A DNA stretch of 64,000 nt from positions 1-64,000 of the forward strand of contig CAZHTC010000001.1 in NCBI GenBank assembly GCA_964535575.1, in the 5' to 3' direction. Each line of letters opens with the position of its first letter. The stretch's first letter is position 1. The notes below the pieces were generated by a model. It saw only the letters and a list, made by a program, of their open reading frames with translations, was not told where the DNA came from and did not search any database. Both the position numbers and the translations under genes were made by a program. This document shows, one piece after another, positions 30,601 to 37,814 of this stretch. This stretch comes from JAGPCK01 sp964535575. Lineage in GTDB: Bacteria; Bacteroidota; Bacteroidia; UKL13-3.

Positions 30601-32121
30601 CTCACGTACCCGTATTTCACCATTTTTCGGATTAAAAATTACAAAACCGTTGTCATGCAAATCCACAATAAAGGCAGTTACGTCTCCCCGCTTTACACCA
30701 ACAAATGCAGCAAAATCATCAATGTTGAATTTCTTTGTGGTGTCGTTTTGAAAACAGAATTTACGCAAAGTCCACAACGGATGTTCATCTAAAATCCCCT
30801 GCAATTTTTCGTAGCGGTTTACCCGGTAAAAGTTAAATGACTCAAACATGGCGCTTTTCTCCGGATTCAGGTTTTTAAAATCCATTTTGGGGTGCTCCAG
30901 TTTCCATGTCACTTCATCCACATAAAATTCAATGCGGTGGTAACTGTCAAGAAAAGGGGCAGCTGTAATGGGGTCTTTTGATTCGCGATCAAGTACCACC
31001 AGCTTATTTGCATAATTGTAGTTAAAAACCACCTGCGGATGAAAAATAGAATCGCCCTCCACCATAATCACCACAGATGTTTTTTGGGCAATGGTATGTT
31101 CTTTCCCCACCACAAATTCATCGGCCATCACTTTAAGTTTGGGCTTTCCTTTGTAGGTGAAAATAAAAGTGGCCGGGTTTTGTGCATCGCCCAAACCGAT
31201 AATTTTACTTCCCTTCATCCCAAAGCCTCCTTTAAACGAAACTTCATTCTTAAACTGAGGAAAATCGTAGCTGCGCTCGAAGGATTCAAAGCGCGGAGAA
31301 AGGGCTTTATCGCCACCTCCCCAGGCCATATATGCTTTTTCCATCAACCGGCCCTTAAGAGCATTAGCGAACATCAGTTTGTTATAAAACGTAACCGTAT
31401 CGGCACTAAACTCGGTACGTTTCATATCGATGCGGTAATTACCCAGTTCGGCATACACCTTCGTTGTATCGAGCCATGCCCTTCGCCAGTCAACCACTCC
31501 TTTTTCGCCCACCCACAAATCCTGATTGGAATAAAAGGTTCCTTTAGTTTTATGAATCAGAATGGTATCACCGGCAGTATAACAATAAATGGAAACGGGG
31601 GAATTAAATTTTACAACAGGCTCGTTGGCTATTATGGTAAGTTCAAAATCAGAAGCCGAAGTTTGCCACTTTCGGTTAGAAGCCTCTACCAATGTATTTT
31701 CACTGAATAATCCTTTTGTGAGTACAAGAAAATCGAGAAAATTCTTCCTTGTTTTCAGCATGTAATAATCCACCATTTTCTGCCAGCTCTCTACTCTTGC
31801 CTGCTGGTTTCCTCTCACCATGGCATTGATGGTTGCCAGGTAACTTTCAAATTCAGGTACCGCTCTGAATTTTTTTTCCAAAAATTTATTGCAGGTATTA
31901 ATTACCGCCCGTTGAGTTTGAGAAGTAATTTTATTTTCATTCCAGTACGGAACAAACTCCTTGATTACCGCATTGCCTGCATCCGAATTGGCATCTTTAA
32001 TAAACGATTCCAGTTCTTTGATAAAAACAGGTGGCTCCACCGAAAAGCTTTTGGGTATTTTTTGCTGTGCACCGGCAAGCATTGGCAACCATACCCCAAG
32101 TAATATCAGTATTCTCCTCAT
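27667..32121 (-). CDS. large secreted protein of unknown function
   Basis: A 1484-residue protein that I do not recognise. The start at 32121 is chosen over the GTG/ATG-like start at 32142: it gives MRRILILLGVWLPMLAGAQQ, a clean signal peptide, and overlaps the prmA stop as ATGA. After export the sequence is rich in short beta-like stretches with aromatic and charged residues, without obvious repeats, PKD domains or a T9SS sorting domain. The C-terminus is very acidic (DIDEEDEE). Composition is that of a periplasmic or envelope beta-rich protein, and long runs recall OstA/AsmA-like scaffolds, but I see no decisive motif. It sits in an operon between prmA and plsY, so an envelope role is possible; that is only inference. 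Confidence 0.75.
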   Translation of the reverse strand: MRRILILLGVWLPMLAGAQQKIPKSFSVEPPVFIKELESFIKDANSDAGNAVIKEFVPYWNENKITSQTQRAVINTCNKFLEKKFRAVPEFESYLATINAMVRGNQQARVESWQKMVDYYMLKTRKNFLDFLVLTKGLFSENTLVEASNRKWQTSASDFELTIIANEPVVKFNSPVSIYCYTAGDTILIHKTKGTFYSNQDLWVGEKGVVDWRRAWLDTTKVYAELGNYRIDMKRTEFSADTVTFYNKLMFANALKGRLMEKAYMAWGGGDKALSPRFESFERSYDFPQFKNEVSFKGGFGMKGSKIIGLGDAQNPATFIFTYKGKPKLKVMADEFVVGKEHTIAQKTSVVIMVEGDSIFHPQVVFNYNYANKLVVLDRESKDPITAAPFLDSYHRIEFYVDEVTWKLEHPKMDFKNLNPEKSAMFESFNFYRVNRYEKLQGILDEHPLWTLRKFCFQNDTTKKFNIDDFAAFVGVKRGDVTAFIVDLHDNGFVIFNPKNGEIRVREKTFEWFKAYNKKTDYDVIQFISTIDASKRPHASLNFENHDLNVQGVPRFIFSDSQSVYVEPYDQTINIRRNRDIDFAGHLHAGRVDFYSKVGPNQGFLFQYEQFKVQFTNVELQLSLEDSAGRTLPLKNRMKNVTGRIIIDKPKNKRGFNGPNDEYPVLESVKNANVFYDYESTQGKVNYDPIDFFFDVDPFSIDSLDNFDIASMTFDGTLHAGGIMPDFRHILKYMPDTSLGFFRDTMDYPLYVKEGKPKGTGHLSLSLSVNGFHGAGHVDYLASHSRTDDYFLFLDSANSNVKTFDLKRTDIYPTAKGNNVYERWIPYQDTMFVSTIDEDIAMFENRAYLKGNAVLTPKTLYGDGKLSWEDAEMFSDRFNFSPVTTKSDRATFRLASSDPGKFAIIINDVKAFVDFDKRYAEFKVIKPGQIVDLPYNQYQMAFTDYKWNMDKKTIDMTAAEVAGSGSTNVQKNFFRSIHPEQDSLFFYAGNATYYLSDYLVVAEKVPYIHTADARVVPDSNKVVIEPNAVMRTLHNATILADTLKRYHTIVRSEVDILGRKNFRGSGYYSYTDRTKKVFEIFFENIGVNKIGRTSATGPITDSMNFTLSPHIQFKGTATLISTDRNMEFDGYLLPQHSMNYPQSQWFKHTQRVNPDSVFIKFQDPRNEEKQQLYAGIYVSSDSTHVYATFFNRKRAWADLALTEGEGVMYYDDKTGELKAGDWDKFFKGKLIGNAIYLNEKTNTVYSEGKVNFGLPKSRFNLKAAGTITGNMKDTSYVADIAMMFDIPMPDNAMKIFADTIFEAAAFSDELKYNNPRYIKSILEIMDFPDAEGKKASEKDQQKQVESMREDNAVKMMAELTRTLLFTDVKMVWNTSKRSFTSKGKLGLTAIGKTKIDKKINGKIEITKKRSGDEVKILIEPVAGTWFYFQFLRGQMFVLSSNPAFNQAIKDMMEKMSTPDYKLRIASAVSMNNFKRGDIDEEDEE

Positions 32122-32933
32122 TCGCTTTTTTGATACAGGCACATGGCCCAGTTATTTTCAGTTTTTAAAACTACAAAATTCAGCTGATATTGCTGTGCAG
32201 CGTGGGTAATATCTTGCTCATCGGTTGCGAAAAAGCCACTGGTAAAAAGCTTTCCGCCCGGTTTCAATTTATCCACAAGTTTTTTCAGGCTTTCCAGAAT
32301 GATGTTTTTATTGATATTAGCCAGAATTATATCAAACCCTGTTTCATTCAAATCTTCCAGCGTACCCAATTGCAATCCTGTAAAATTAACTCCATTCAAT
32401 TCCGCATTTTCTGCTGCATTGGCATACGACCACTCATCGTTGTCGATTGCATAGATATCGTTACTCCCCAATTTTGCTGCCAATATAGAAAGTACAGCGG
32501 TTCCCGAACCAAAATCCAAAATCCTTTTCCCTGTAAAATCATGCTGCATCATTTCATCCATCATGAGGCGCGTGGTGGAATGATGCCCGGTACCAAACGA
32601 CATTTTTGGCTGTATAATGACATCGTAAGCGTAGTTCTTGGGAAGCTTGTGAAACGGAGCTCTGATAATACATTGTGGATTCACCTCTACCATCGGGAAA
32701 TTTTTCTCCCATTCTTCGTTCCAGTTTTTGGTTTCGGGTTTAATAACGCTGAATGAATCTTCAGCTCTGATCATTTTACTCAATTGCTCTGCTGCAAAGT
32801 TAATTTCAGGAATATAGGCTTTGATGCCTGAAGGTGTTTCCTCAAACGAATCATAGCCTGACTCACTGAGCCAGGCTATGTAAATTTCTTTCCACTCATT
32901 CCCGCAGGTTACATCAACTTCGATGTAATCCAT
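32118..32933 (-). CDS. prmA: ribosomal protein L11 methyltransferase
   Basis: A 271-residue SAM-dependent methyltransferase that trimethylates ribosomal protein L11. The SAM site is RILDFGSGTAVLSILAAK; the post-motif AIDNDEWSYANAAENAELN and the catalytic-loop ILANINKNII are present, along with PKMSFGTGHHSTTRLMM just before. The ATG at 32933 gives MDYIEVDV, the usual start, one base after the tpiA stop; the longer frame to 32960 would run into tpiA. It overlaps the next gene by four bases. Confidence 0.92.
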   Translation of the reverse strand: MDYIEVDVTCGNEWKEIYIAWLSESGYDSFEETPSGIKAYIPEINFAAEQLSKMIRAEDSFSVIKPETKNWNEEWEKNFPMVEVNPQCIIRAPFHKLPKNYAYDVIIQPKMSFGTGHHSTTRLMMDEMMQHDFTGKRILDFGSGTAVLSILAAKLGSNDIYAIDNDEWSYANAAENAELNGVNFTGLQLGTLEDLNETGFDIILANINKNIILESLKKLVDKLKPGGKLFTSGFFATDEQDITHAAQQYQLNFVVLKTENNWAMCLYQKSE

Positions 32934-32934
32934 T

Positions 32935-33696
32935 TCAGCAGGCTTTGGCAATATCCACAAAACTCCGCGACTGCAGGGCCGCTCCTCCTATCAATCCACC
33001 ATCAATATCTGCTTGCGAAAATAATTCGGCTGCATTATCGGGCTTCACACTCCCGCCATACAAAATACAAACAGATCCTGCTGTATCTTTTCCGTATTTG
33101 GCTACCAGCAGCTGGCGGATAAATGCATGCACTTCCTGCGCCTGTGCAGTAGATGCGGTGACACCCGTGCCAATAGCCCACACCGGCTCATAAGCTATCA
33201 CTACCTGTTTCATTTGCTCGGCACTCAGGTGAAATAATCCTTCCTTTACCTGCGATTCAATCACCTCAAAATGTTTGTTGGCATTGCGTTGCTCCAGGGT
33301 TTCGCCACAGCAATAAATGGCGGTGAGTCCGTTGCCCAGCACGGCATTTACTTTTGTTGCAAGCAGTGCGTTGGTTTCTCCAAAATACATCCTGCGCTCA
33401 CTGTGGCCTAAAATAACATGAGTGGCTCCGCAGCTTTTTATCATCCCGGCCGATACTTCACCTGTATATGCTCCTTTTTCCTCCTGATGGCAATTTTGCG
33501 CACCCACCAGCACCGGACTTCCTTTGGCCAGCCCCGCTACCGAGTGAACATGTACAAAAGGTGGTATCAAAATCACGGTTACTTTTTCATGGCTCACTTC
33601 ATCTTTTACCATATTCACTACTTCTGAGGTAAGGGCCATTCCTTCCTCAAAATTTTTGTTCATTTTCCAGTTTCCTGCAACAATTTTCTTTCTCAT
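32935..33696 (-). CDS. tpiA: triosephosphate isomerase
   Basis: A 253-residue glycolytic TIM-barrel enzyme interconverting dihydroxyacetone phosphate and glyceraldehyde-3-phosphate. Catalytic residues are visible: Lys in GNWKMN (residue 11), His in LGHSERR (near 97), Glu in AYEPVWAIGTG (near 169), and the phosphate loop LYGGSVKPDN. The ATG at 33696 is used since MRKKIVAGNWKMN is the family start. It lies 20 bases after the GlmU-like gene and one base before prmA. Confidence 0.95.
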   Translation of the reverse strand: MRKKIVAGNWKMNKNFEEGMALTSEVVNMVKDEVSHEKVTVILIPPFVHVHSVAGLAKGSPVLVGAQNCHQEEKGAYTGEVSAGMIKSCGATHVILGHSERRMYFGETNALLATKVNAVLGNGLTAIYCCGETLEQRNANKHFEVIESQVKEGLFHLSAEQMKQVVIAYEPVWAIGTGVTASTAQAQEVHAFIRQLLVAKYGKDTAGSVCILYGGSVKPDNAAELFSQADIDGGLIGGAALQSRSFVDIAKAC

Positions 33697-33716
33697 GTGT
33701 GTCTTATTTTTTTGTG

Positions 33717-34916
33717 TTACTGTTTCTCCCAAAAACGGTTTTTCTGTGTTTCCTGAAATATATGTTCAAGTATCTCTTCGTCTTCTTTAGTGAATTCCAC
33801 TTTTCTGCGGTCGCACATGGCTTTGGCCATTTCAAACACTTTAGGCAATTGAAACGTATCAAAACCACCGGCACCGCCCCAGGCAAATGACGGAATATAA
33901 TTGCGCGGAAAACCGGGCCCGAAAATATTAGCTGCTACTCCTACCACTGTTCCGGTATTGAACATGGTATTAATTCCGGCTTTTGAATGATCGCCCATCA
34001 TCAACCCGCAAAATTGCAGCCCTGTTTTTACAAACCTTTCAGAAGCGTAACTCCATATTTTCACTTCCTGATAATTATTTTTCAGGTTTGAATTATTGGT
34101 ATCGGCTCCCAGGTTACACCATTCACCTATCACCGAATTTCCCAAAAAACCGTCATGTCCTTTATTGGAGTAAGCCATCAACACCGAATTATTTACTTCG
34201 CCCCCAACTTTACAGTAAGGGCCAACTGTTGTGGGACCATATATTTTTGCACCTATTTTAGTACCGGCATGTTCGCACAGGGCAAAAGGCCCGCGGATGA
34301 TGGTTCCTTCCATGATCTCTGTATCTTTTCCGATATAAACAGGCCCGGAAGACGCATTGATGATGGCAAAATCAACACGAGCTCCTTCTTCTACAAAAAT
34401 ACGTTCAGGATTTACCGTACGGTTGGTATCATTAAGAGGTGCAGAAGTACGGCCTTTGGTAAGTAACTCAAAATCCTCTTCAATAGCTTTCCCGTTTTGT
34501 GAAAAAATATCCCATACCCGTTTTACCTGAATATGCTCTACTGAAGCGGTGTTTTTGCAAACATAATGTGCCTTAATGTTTTCTTCATCCAGTTCTTTTG
34601 CGCTGGTAAGGCAGGCAGCAATAAGCAAATCATTTTGCACCAGTGCTTCACCCTGCTTCAGGGCAGTTATTTCATTTACTAATTGGCTGTTGGGGCAAAT
34701 AGTTCCGTTTATCAGTATATCATTTTCCCTTACTGCCAGAGGAAATTTTTTGTGCAGGTAGGGCTGTGTATGGTAATAGCATGAAGACTGAGGAAACCGG
34801 GCCTGCCATTTTTCGCGGATGGTGAGAATCCCGATACGTAACTCGGCACAGGGGCGGGTAAAGGTAAAAGGCAACAGATGCACACGCTCTGCTCCGTCAA
34901 AGAAAATCAGGTTCAT
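33717..34916 (-). CDS. alternative GlmU: GlcNAc-1-P uridylyltransferase/acetyltransferase
   Basis: A 399-residue protein of the Bacteroidota-specific GlmU-like family, proposed to make UDP-N-acetylglucosamine for peptidoglycan and glycans. The N-terminal part begins MNLIFFDGAERVHLLPFTFTRP and has a degenerate nucleotidyltransferase fold. Residues about 190-370 form a left-handed beta-helix of hexapeptide repeats (VYIGKDTEIMEGTIIRGPF, GAKIYGPTTVGPYC, NSVIGEWCNLGAD). It differs from classical GlmU in order and length. No classical glmU is in the window. The operon continues into tpiA and prmA. The exact reaction is family knowledge, not shown by sequence alone. Confidence 0.85.
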   Translation of the reverse strand: MNLIFFDGAERVHLLPFTFTRPCAELRIGILTIREKWQARFPQSSCYYHTQPYLHKKFPLAVRENDILINGTICPNSQLVNEITALKQGEALVQNDLLIAACLTSAKELDEENIKAHYVCKNTASVEHIQVKRVWDIFSQNGKAIEEDFELLTKGRTSAPLNDTNRTVNPERIFVEEGARVDFAIINASSGPVYIGKDTEIMEGTIIRGPFALCEHAGTKIGAKIYGPTTVGPYCKVGGEVNNSVLMAYSNKGHDGFLGNSVIGEWCNLGADTNNSNLKNNYQEVKIWSYASERFVKTGLQFCGLMMGDHSKAGINTMFNTGTVVGVAANIFGPGFPRNYIPSFAWGGAGGFDTFQLPKVFEMAKAMCDRRKVEFTKEDEEILEHIFQETQKNRFWEKQ

Positions 34917-34920
34917 GAAA

Positions 34921-34928
34921 CAAAAATA
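34921..34928 (-). promoter_or_regulatory. -7 box directly before the GlmU-like gene
   Basis: TATTTTTG on the minus strand fits TAnnTTTG and ends four bases before the ATG. It overlaps the T run of the terminator next to it. No convincing -33 TTG is seen, so this is a candidate only. Confidence 0.35.
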
Positions 34929-34958
34929 AAAAAGTCCTGCCTTGAAGCGGGACTTTTT
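34929..34958. terminator. terminator hairpin upstream of the GlmU-like gene
   Basis: Arms 34929-34940 and 34947-34958 pair over 12 bases with one G-T type mismatch, with loop CTTGAA and A/T runs. It ends transcription arriving from the lipoprotein gene on the minus strand. It lies only 12 bases before the GlmU-like start codon. Confidence 0.75.
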
Positions 34959-34989
34959 CTATGCACAATGCATTTATTTAGTAACTACC

Positions 34990-35154
34990 TTATTTCAAAA
35001 TAGATAATTTTGCTTTGTAAACAACTGTTCCAGTATGAAGTACCCTTGGCCAGTAAATTCCTCGTGCTAAACAGGTAATAGCATGGGTAAATGTAAATTC
35101 AGGTTTTTCGTTTATCGGTTGCAACTCAATTACCCCAACTGTGACATGAACCCA
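34990..35154 (-). pseudogene. remnant of a T9SS cargo gene: C-terminal sorting domain only
   Basis: A 54-codon open stretch on the minus strand between an in-frame stop at 35155-35157 and a stop at 34990 translates to a piece resembling the end of a type A sorting domain: IELQPINEKPEF, then LARGIYWPRVLHTGTVVYKA and a final KLSILK. The GIY, V-V and K-terminal pattern matches the last strands of T9SS sorting domains. There is no start codon, signal peptide or upstream domain. I read it as what is left of a deleted surface-protein gene. It could be a chance resemblance, though the match of pattern, strand and stop position makes that less likely. Confidence 0.5.
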
Positions 35155-35172
35155 TTACATAGTTTAGGTTTT

Positions 35173-35745
35173 TTAATATTTTACATCGAAACGACCATTG
35201 CGTATCTGTATTACAGAATCGGAACTATTAGGATCGTAGTAAGCCAAATTGGCCTCAAAGGTGCCGGAAACAATACGAAGAATCGTGTCTATCCTTAAAA
35301 TTTCTACCCGTCCAGAGTGTGTAAAATCGGTTTGATATGAATAGCTCCAGCTTAGTGGCGGTGAATAAAACATATGATTACTCATTTTGTTAGTTATTGT
35401 GTCAATTTTATATGCCAATAAATAAATATCTGGCTTTAGTACTGAAGAAATCGAAAAGTCGATTGTTTCATCATCATCTTTACCCTTTTTCTTTTTGTAA
35501 GCAATAACACGAAGCGTTCCATCATTAAAGTAATCTACCATCAACTTCGGAAAACTATAATCCGAGTATGCCACCCAGTTTTTACCATTTATGGTGCAAC
35601 CAAAAGTATTGGCTCCGGTGGTGGTAATGGGGGGTAGTTGTTGCTGGCTTTTTTCAAAAAGTGCATCGGGGTCATCTTTTTCGCAATGCAGGTTTAAGGT
35701 GAGCAGGGCAACAACAGAGAGCAGAAGTGTGAGTTGTATTTTCAT
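35173..35745 (-). CDS. small lipoprotein, DUF6252-like
   Basis: A 190-residue lipoprotein: signal MKIQLTLLLSVVALLTLNLHC, with the lipidated cysteine at residue 21. The mature part begins with an acidic linker, then GANTFGCTINGKNWVAYSDY, and ends with GRFDVKY. The pattern of GANTFGC..NGK, a central beta-rich stretch with RVEILRIDT, and SGTFEANL matches a common family of uncharacterised Bacteroidota lipoproteins. Its function is unknown. A terminator follows at 34929-34958. Confidence 0.75.
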   Translation of the reverse strand: MKIQLTLLLSVVALLTLNLHCEKDDPDALFEKSQQQLPPITTTGANTFGCTINGKNWVAYSDYSFPKLMVDYFNDGTLRVIAYKKKKGKDDDETIDFSISSVLKPDIYLLAYKIDTITNKMSNHMFYSPPLSWSYSYQTDFTHSGRVEILRIDTILRIVSGTFEANLAYYDPNSSDSVIQIRNGRFDVKY

Positions 35746-35766
35746 ATCAGTTCATTTTATGTTTAA

Positions 35767-35798
35767 CAAAGCTAACGTATAAAATTTGGCAAAAGCAA
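35767..35798 (-). promoter_or_regulatory. candidate promoter of the small lipoprotein gene
   Basis: An exact TAnnTTTG box (TAGCTTTG) lies on the minus strand 21 bases before the ATG. A TTG is found 21 bases further upstream, slightly longer than the preferred spacing. Confidence 0.45.
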
Positions 35799-35862
35799 TT
35801 TTTGCCACGCTCAAGAATAAATTATCCTAAAGGAAAGTTTGGAGAGAAACTGAAGCAACAAA

Positions 35863-35890
35863 AAAAGTCCTGCTTTCGGGCAGGACTTTT
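35863..35890 (-). terminator. rpmE2 terminator
   Basis: An 11-base perfect hairpin (35863-35873 with 35880-35890), core GTCCTGC, with a T run of six on the minus strand. It lies 22 bases after the L31 stop codon. Confidence 0.88.
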
Positions 35891-35912
35891 AATATCAACA
35901 ATCGGAAAAAGA

Positions 35913-36161
35913 TTACTTTTTCGAATAACGCTTGCGGAATTTATCGATACGACCCGCTGTATCCACCAGATTTGATTTACCGGTAAAAAACGGATGTGAC
36001 TTGTCAGAAATCTCCAGCTTGAAAAGCGGATACTCATTTCCGTCTTCCCATTTCACGGTTTCTTTGGTTTCAACCGTTGATTTTGTGATAAATGAGTAGT
36101 CGCACGACATGTCTTTAAATACGACCAATCTATAATTCTGGGGATGGATATCTTGTTTCAT
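35913..36161 (-). CDS. rpmE2: 50S ribosomal protein L31, type B
   Basis: An 82-residue L31 of the type B (zinc-free) class. It begins MKQDIHPQNYRLVVFKDM, carries HPFFTGKSNLVDTAGRIDKF and ends with a basic tail. The paired CxxC zinc cysteines of type A L31 are missing; only one cysteine (SCDYSF) is present. It is monocistronic, with a promoter upstream and a terminator downstream. Confidence 0.95.
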   Translation of the reverse strand: MKQDIHPQNYRLVVFKDMSCDYSFITKSTVETKETVKWEDGNEYPLFKLEISDKSHPFFTGKSNLVDTAGRIDKFRKRYSKK

Positions 36162-36192
36162 CTTATGTAAATTTCTGTATAAATTTGGACGG

Positions 36193-36222
36193 CAAAGATA
36201 GGCATTTATAACAAAAAGTAAA
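36193..36222 (-). promoter_or_regulatory. rpmE2 promoter
   Basis: The minus strand has TATCTTTG, an exact -7 box, 31 bases before the start codon. TTT lies 19 bases further upstream as the -33 element. Confidence 0.6.
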
Positions 36223-36262
36223 TTAATTTTTTTAAATCAGTTTTGTCACAAAGCGAATTCCT

Positions 36263-36769
36263 ATGGCAGACGCGAATATACTCATTATCAATCACGAAAA
36301 GACGGTTAAGATTTTAACCCGGATGGCTTACCAGATTTTAGAGAACAATCTGGAGGAGAAAGAATTAATTATTGCAGGCATTCATGGCCGTGGCTTTTCA
36401 GTAGCCCGCATGCTGGCCGCCAAACTGGGTGAAATAAGCCCGATAAAAATTTCCCTTCATGAACTGAAATTAGACAAGGACCAACCCAAGGCTGATGAGA
36501 TTACCATGGAGCCCGATACCAAAGTAAAAGGTAAAACGGTGGTAATTGTAGACGATGTGCTTAACTCGGGGCGAACACTTATTTACAGTTTCATTCCGTT
36601 TTTAACGCATGGAGTTAAAAATATTCAAACGGCCGTATTAATTGATCGCAACCATAAATGTTTTCCGGTAGCAGCCGATTATGTAGGGATGTCATTGGCC
36701 ACAACCAGTCAGGAGCACGTAAACGTGGAAATTAACAAACAGGGTCAGGTTTCGGCCTATTTAAATTAG
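36263..36769 (+). CDS. PyrR-like phosphoribosyltransferase
   Basis: A 168-residue type I phosphoribosyltransferase. The PRPP-binding loop VVIVDDVLNSGRTL is near residues 93-106, with GIHGRGFSVAR as the earlier substrate loop. It is closest by eye to PyrR-type uracil phosphoribosyltransferases, which in Bacteroidota may be enzymes without the RNA-binding role. It stands alone, divergent from rpmE2 and convergent with the HU gene. Whether it acts on uracil or another base cannot be read from context. Confidence 0.8.
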   Translation: MADANILIINHEKTVKILTRMAYQILENNLEEKELIIAGIHGRGFSVARMLAAKLGEISPIKISLHELKLDKDQPKADEITMEPDTKVKGKTVVIVDDVLNSGRTLIYSFIPFLTHGVKNIQTAVLIDRNHKCFPVAADYVGMSLATTSQEHVNVEINKQGQVSAYLN

Positions 36770-36778
36770 TGCATAAAA

Positions 36779-36803
36779 AAACCGTGTTGATCGAACACGG
36801 TTT
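36779..36803. terminator. terminator between the phosphoribosyltransferase and HU genes
   Basis: A ten-base perfect hairpin (36779-36788 with 36794-36803), core CCGTGTT. The six-T run on the minus strand makes it strongest for the HU gene; on the plus strand only three Ts follow. Confidence 0.8.
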
Positions 36804-36826
36804 CTACTTATCGGTCTTAAGTTAAA

Positions 36827-37099
36827 TTATTTCACTTTGGTTGAAAGCTCAGAACCCGGCTTAAAACGAACAACTTTTTTCGCGGCAATATTAATTTCTT
36901 TTCCTGTTTTAGGGTTTCTTCCTTTTCGGGCAGCACGTTTAGTTACCGAAAATGTTCCGAATCCTACCAGAATTACTTTGTCCCCTTTTTTTAATGCTTT
37001 TTCAGATGAAGACAGGAATGCGCTCAAAGCGGCCGATGCCTGCACCTTGGTAATTCCGGCACCATCAGCCATTGCGTTGATTAAGTCTGCTTTGTTCAT
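36827..37099 (-). CDS. hup: HU family DNA-binding protein
   Basis: A 90-residue nucleoid protein that bends DNA. The start at 37099 gives MNKADLINAMADGAGITKVQ, the canonical HU N-terminus; the frame continues open to 37177 but those codons lie over the promoter. The DNA-binding arm shows GFGTFSVTKRAARKGRNPKT and EINIAAKKVVRFKPG. A well-formed promoter and a terminator flank it, so it is monocistronic. Confidence 0.95.
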   Translation of the reverse strand: MNKADLINAMADGAGITKVQASAALSAFLSSSEKALKKGDKVILVGFGTFSVTKRAARKGRNPKTGKEINIAAKKVVRFKPGSELSTKVK

Positions 37100-37143
37100 T
37101 TTTATTATTTTTTTTGGTGAAAGTATTAAAGTTTCAATCATCT

Positions 37144-37173
37144 CAAACTTAGGGCAAGTAATTGGCACTTCAA
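37144..37173 (-). promoter_or_regulatory. hup promoter
   Basis: TTG, 19 bases, TAAGTTTG on the minus strand: both elements and spacing fit the Bacteroidota consensus. The predicted leader is about 40 bases. Confidence 0.78.
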
Positions 37174-37264
37174 GCATTTTGAAAAAATATTTTTTTCACC
37201 AGCATACACAATTTTACCATGTGGTGGCGCTTGTATTAAAAAACTGAGAGGCAATGATTTATTT

Positions 37265-37774
37265 TCACCCAAGAAAAGTTAGCACTTGTTGGGCCACTTC
37301 TTCGGTCGATAGTTTTTCCACATTCAGAGTGTGCTTTGCTTGGTTGTAAAATTGTTCGCGTTCGGATGAAAGCGCCTGAACAATCTTTAAACGACTCTCG
37401 TCTGTGGCGTTTTTAAACAATGGTCTTACGGTTTTACTTTGTTTAACACGAGATGCGATGAATGCGGGCGATGCATCAAAAAAAAAGGTTATCCCGTTTT
37501 CATTCATCAGGCTCATGTTGTCATAGAAACAGGGTGTTCCTCCTCCACAAGCCATCACAAATGATTCTTGCTGTATTATCTGCTGCAAACATTCGTGCTC
37601 AGCATTACGAAAATAACTTTCTCCGAAGTAAGCAAACAAATCGGCCACTGACATATTTTTTTGCTGCTCAACGTAGCGGTCGAGGTCAATAAAGGGTAGT
37701 TTTAAACTTGCCGCAACTTTTTTCCCGATAGTGGTTTTACCCACTCCCATTAATCCGGTTAAAAAAATTTTCAT
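37265..37774 (-). CDS. aroK: shikimate kinase
   Basis: A 169-residue kinase phosphorylating shikimate in the aromatic amino-acid pathway. Walker A is GLMGVGKTT at residues 7-15, followed by FIDLDRYVEQ (shikimate-binding Asp), the YFRNAEHE region, ACGGGTPCF near residue 77, and the lid arginine in TVRPLF. Length is typical. The DoxX-family gene lies 40 bases upstream in the same direction. Confidence 0.93.
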   Translation of the reverse strand: MKIFLTGLMGVGKTTIGKKVAASLKLPFIDLDRYVEQQKNMSVADLFAYFGESYFRNAEHECLQQIIQQESFVMACGGGTPCFYDNMSLMNENGITFFFDASPAFIASRVKQSKTVRPLFKNATDESRLKIVQALSSEREQFYNQAKHTLNVEKLSTEEVAQQVLTFLG

Positions 37775-37814
37775 GCAACCATATAATTAAAAGAAGTGCA
37801 TGACCAGGAGCGCA

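Noticed and set aside
28570..31710. Several plus-strand frames of 100-220 codons opposite the 1484-residue gene
   Set aside because: They lack signal peptides, domains or promoters and overlap a much longer coherent frame in a tight operon.
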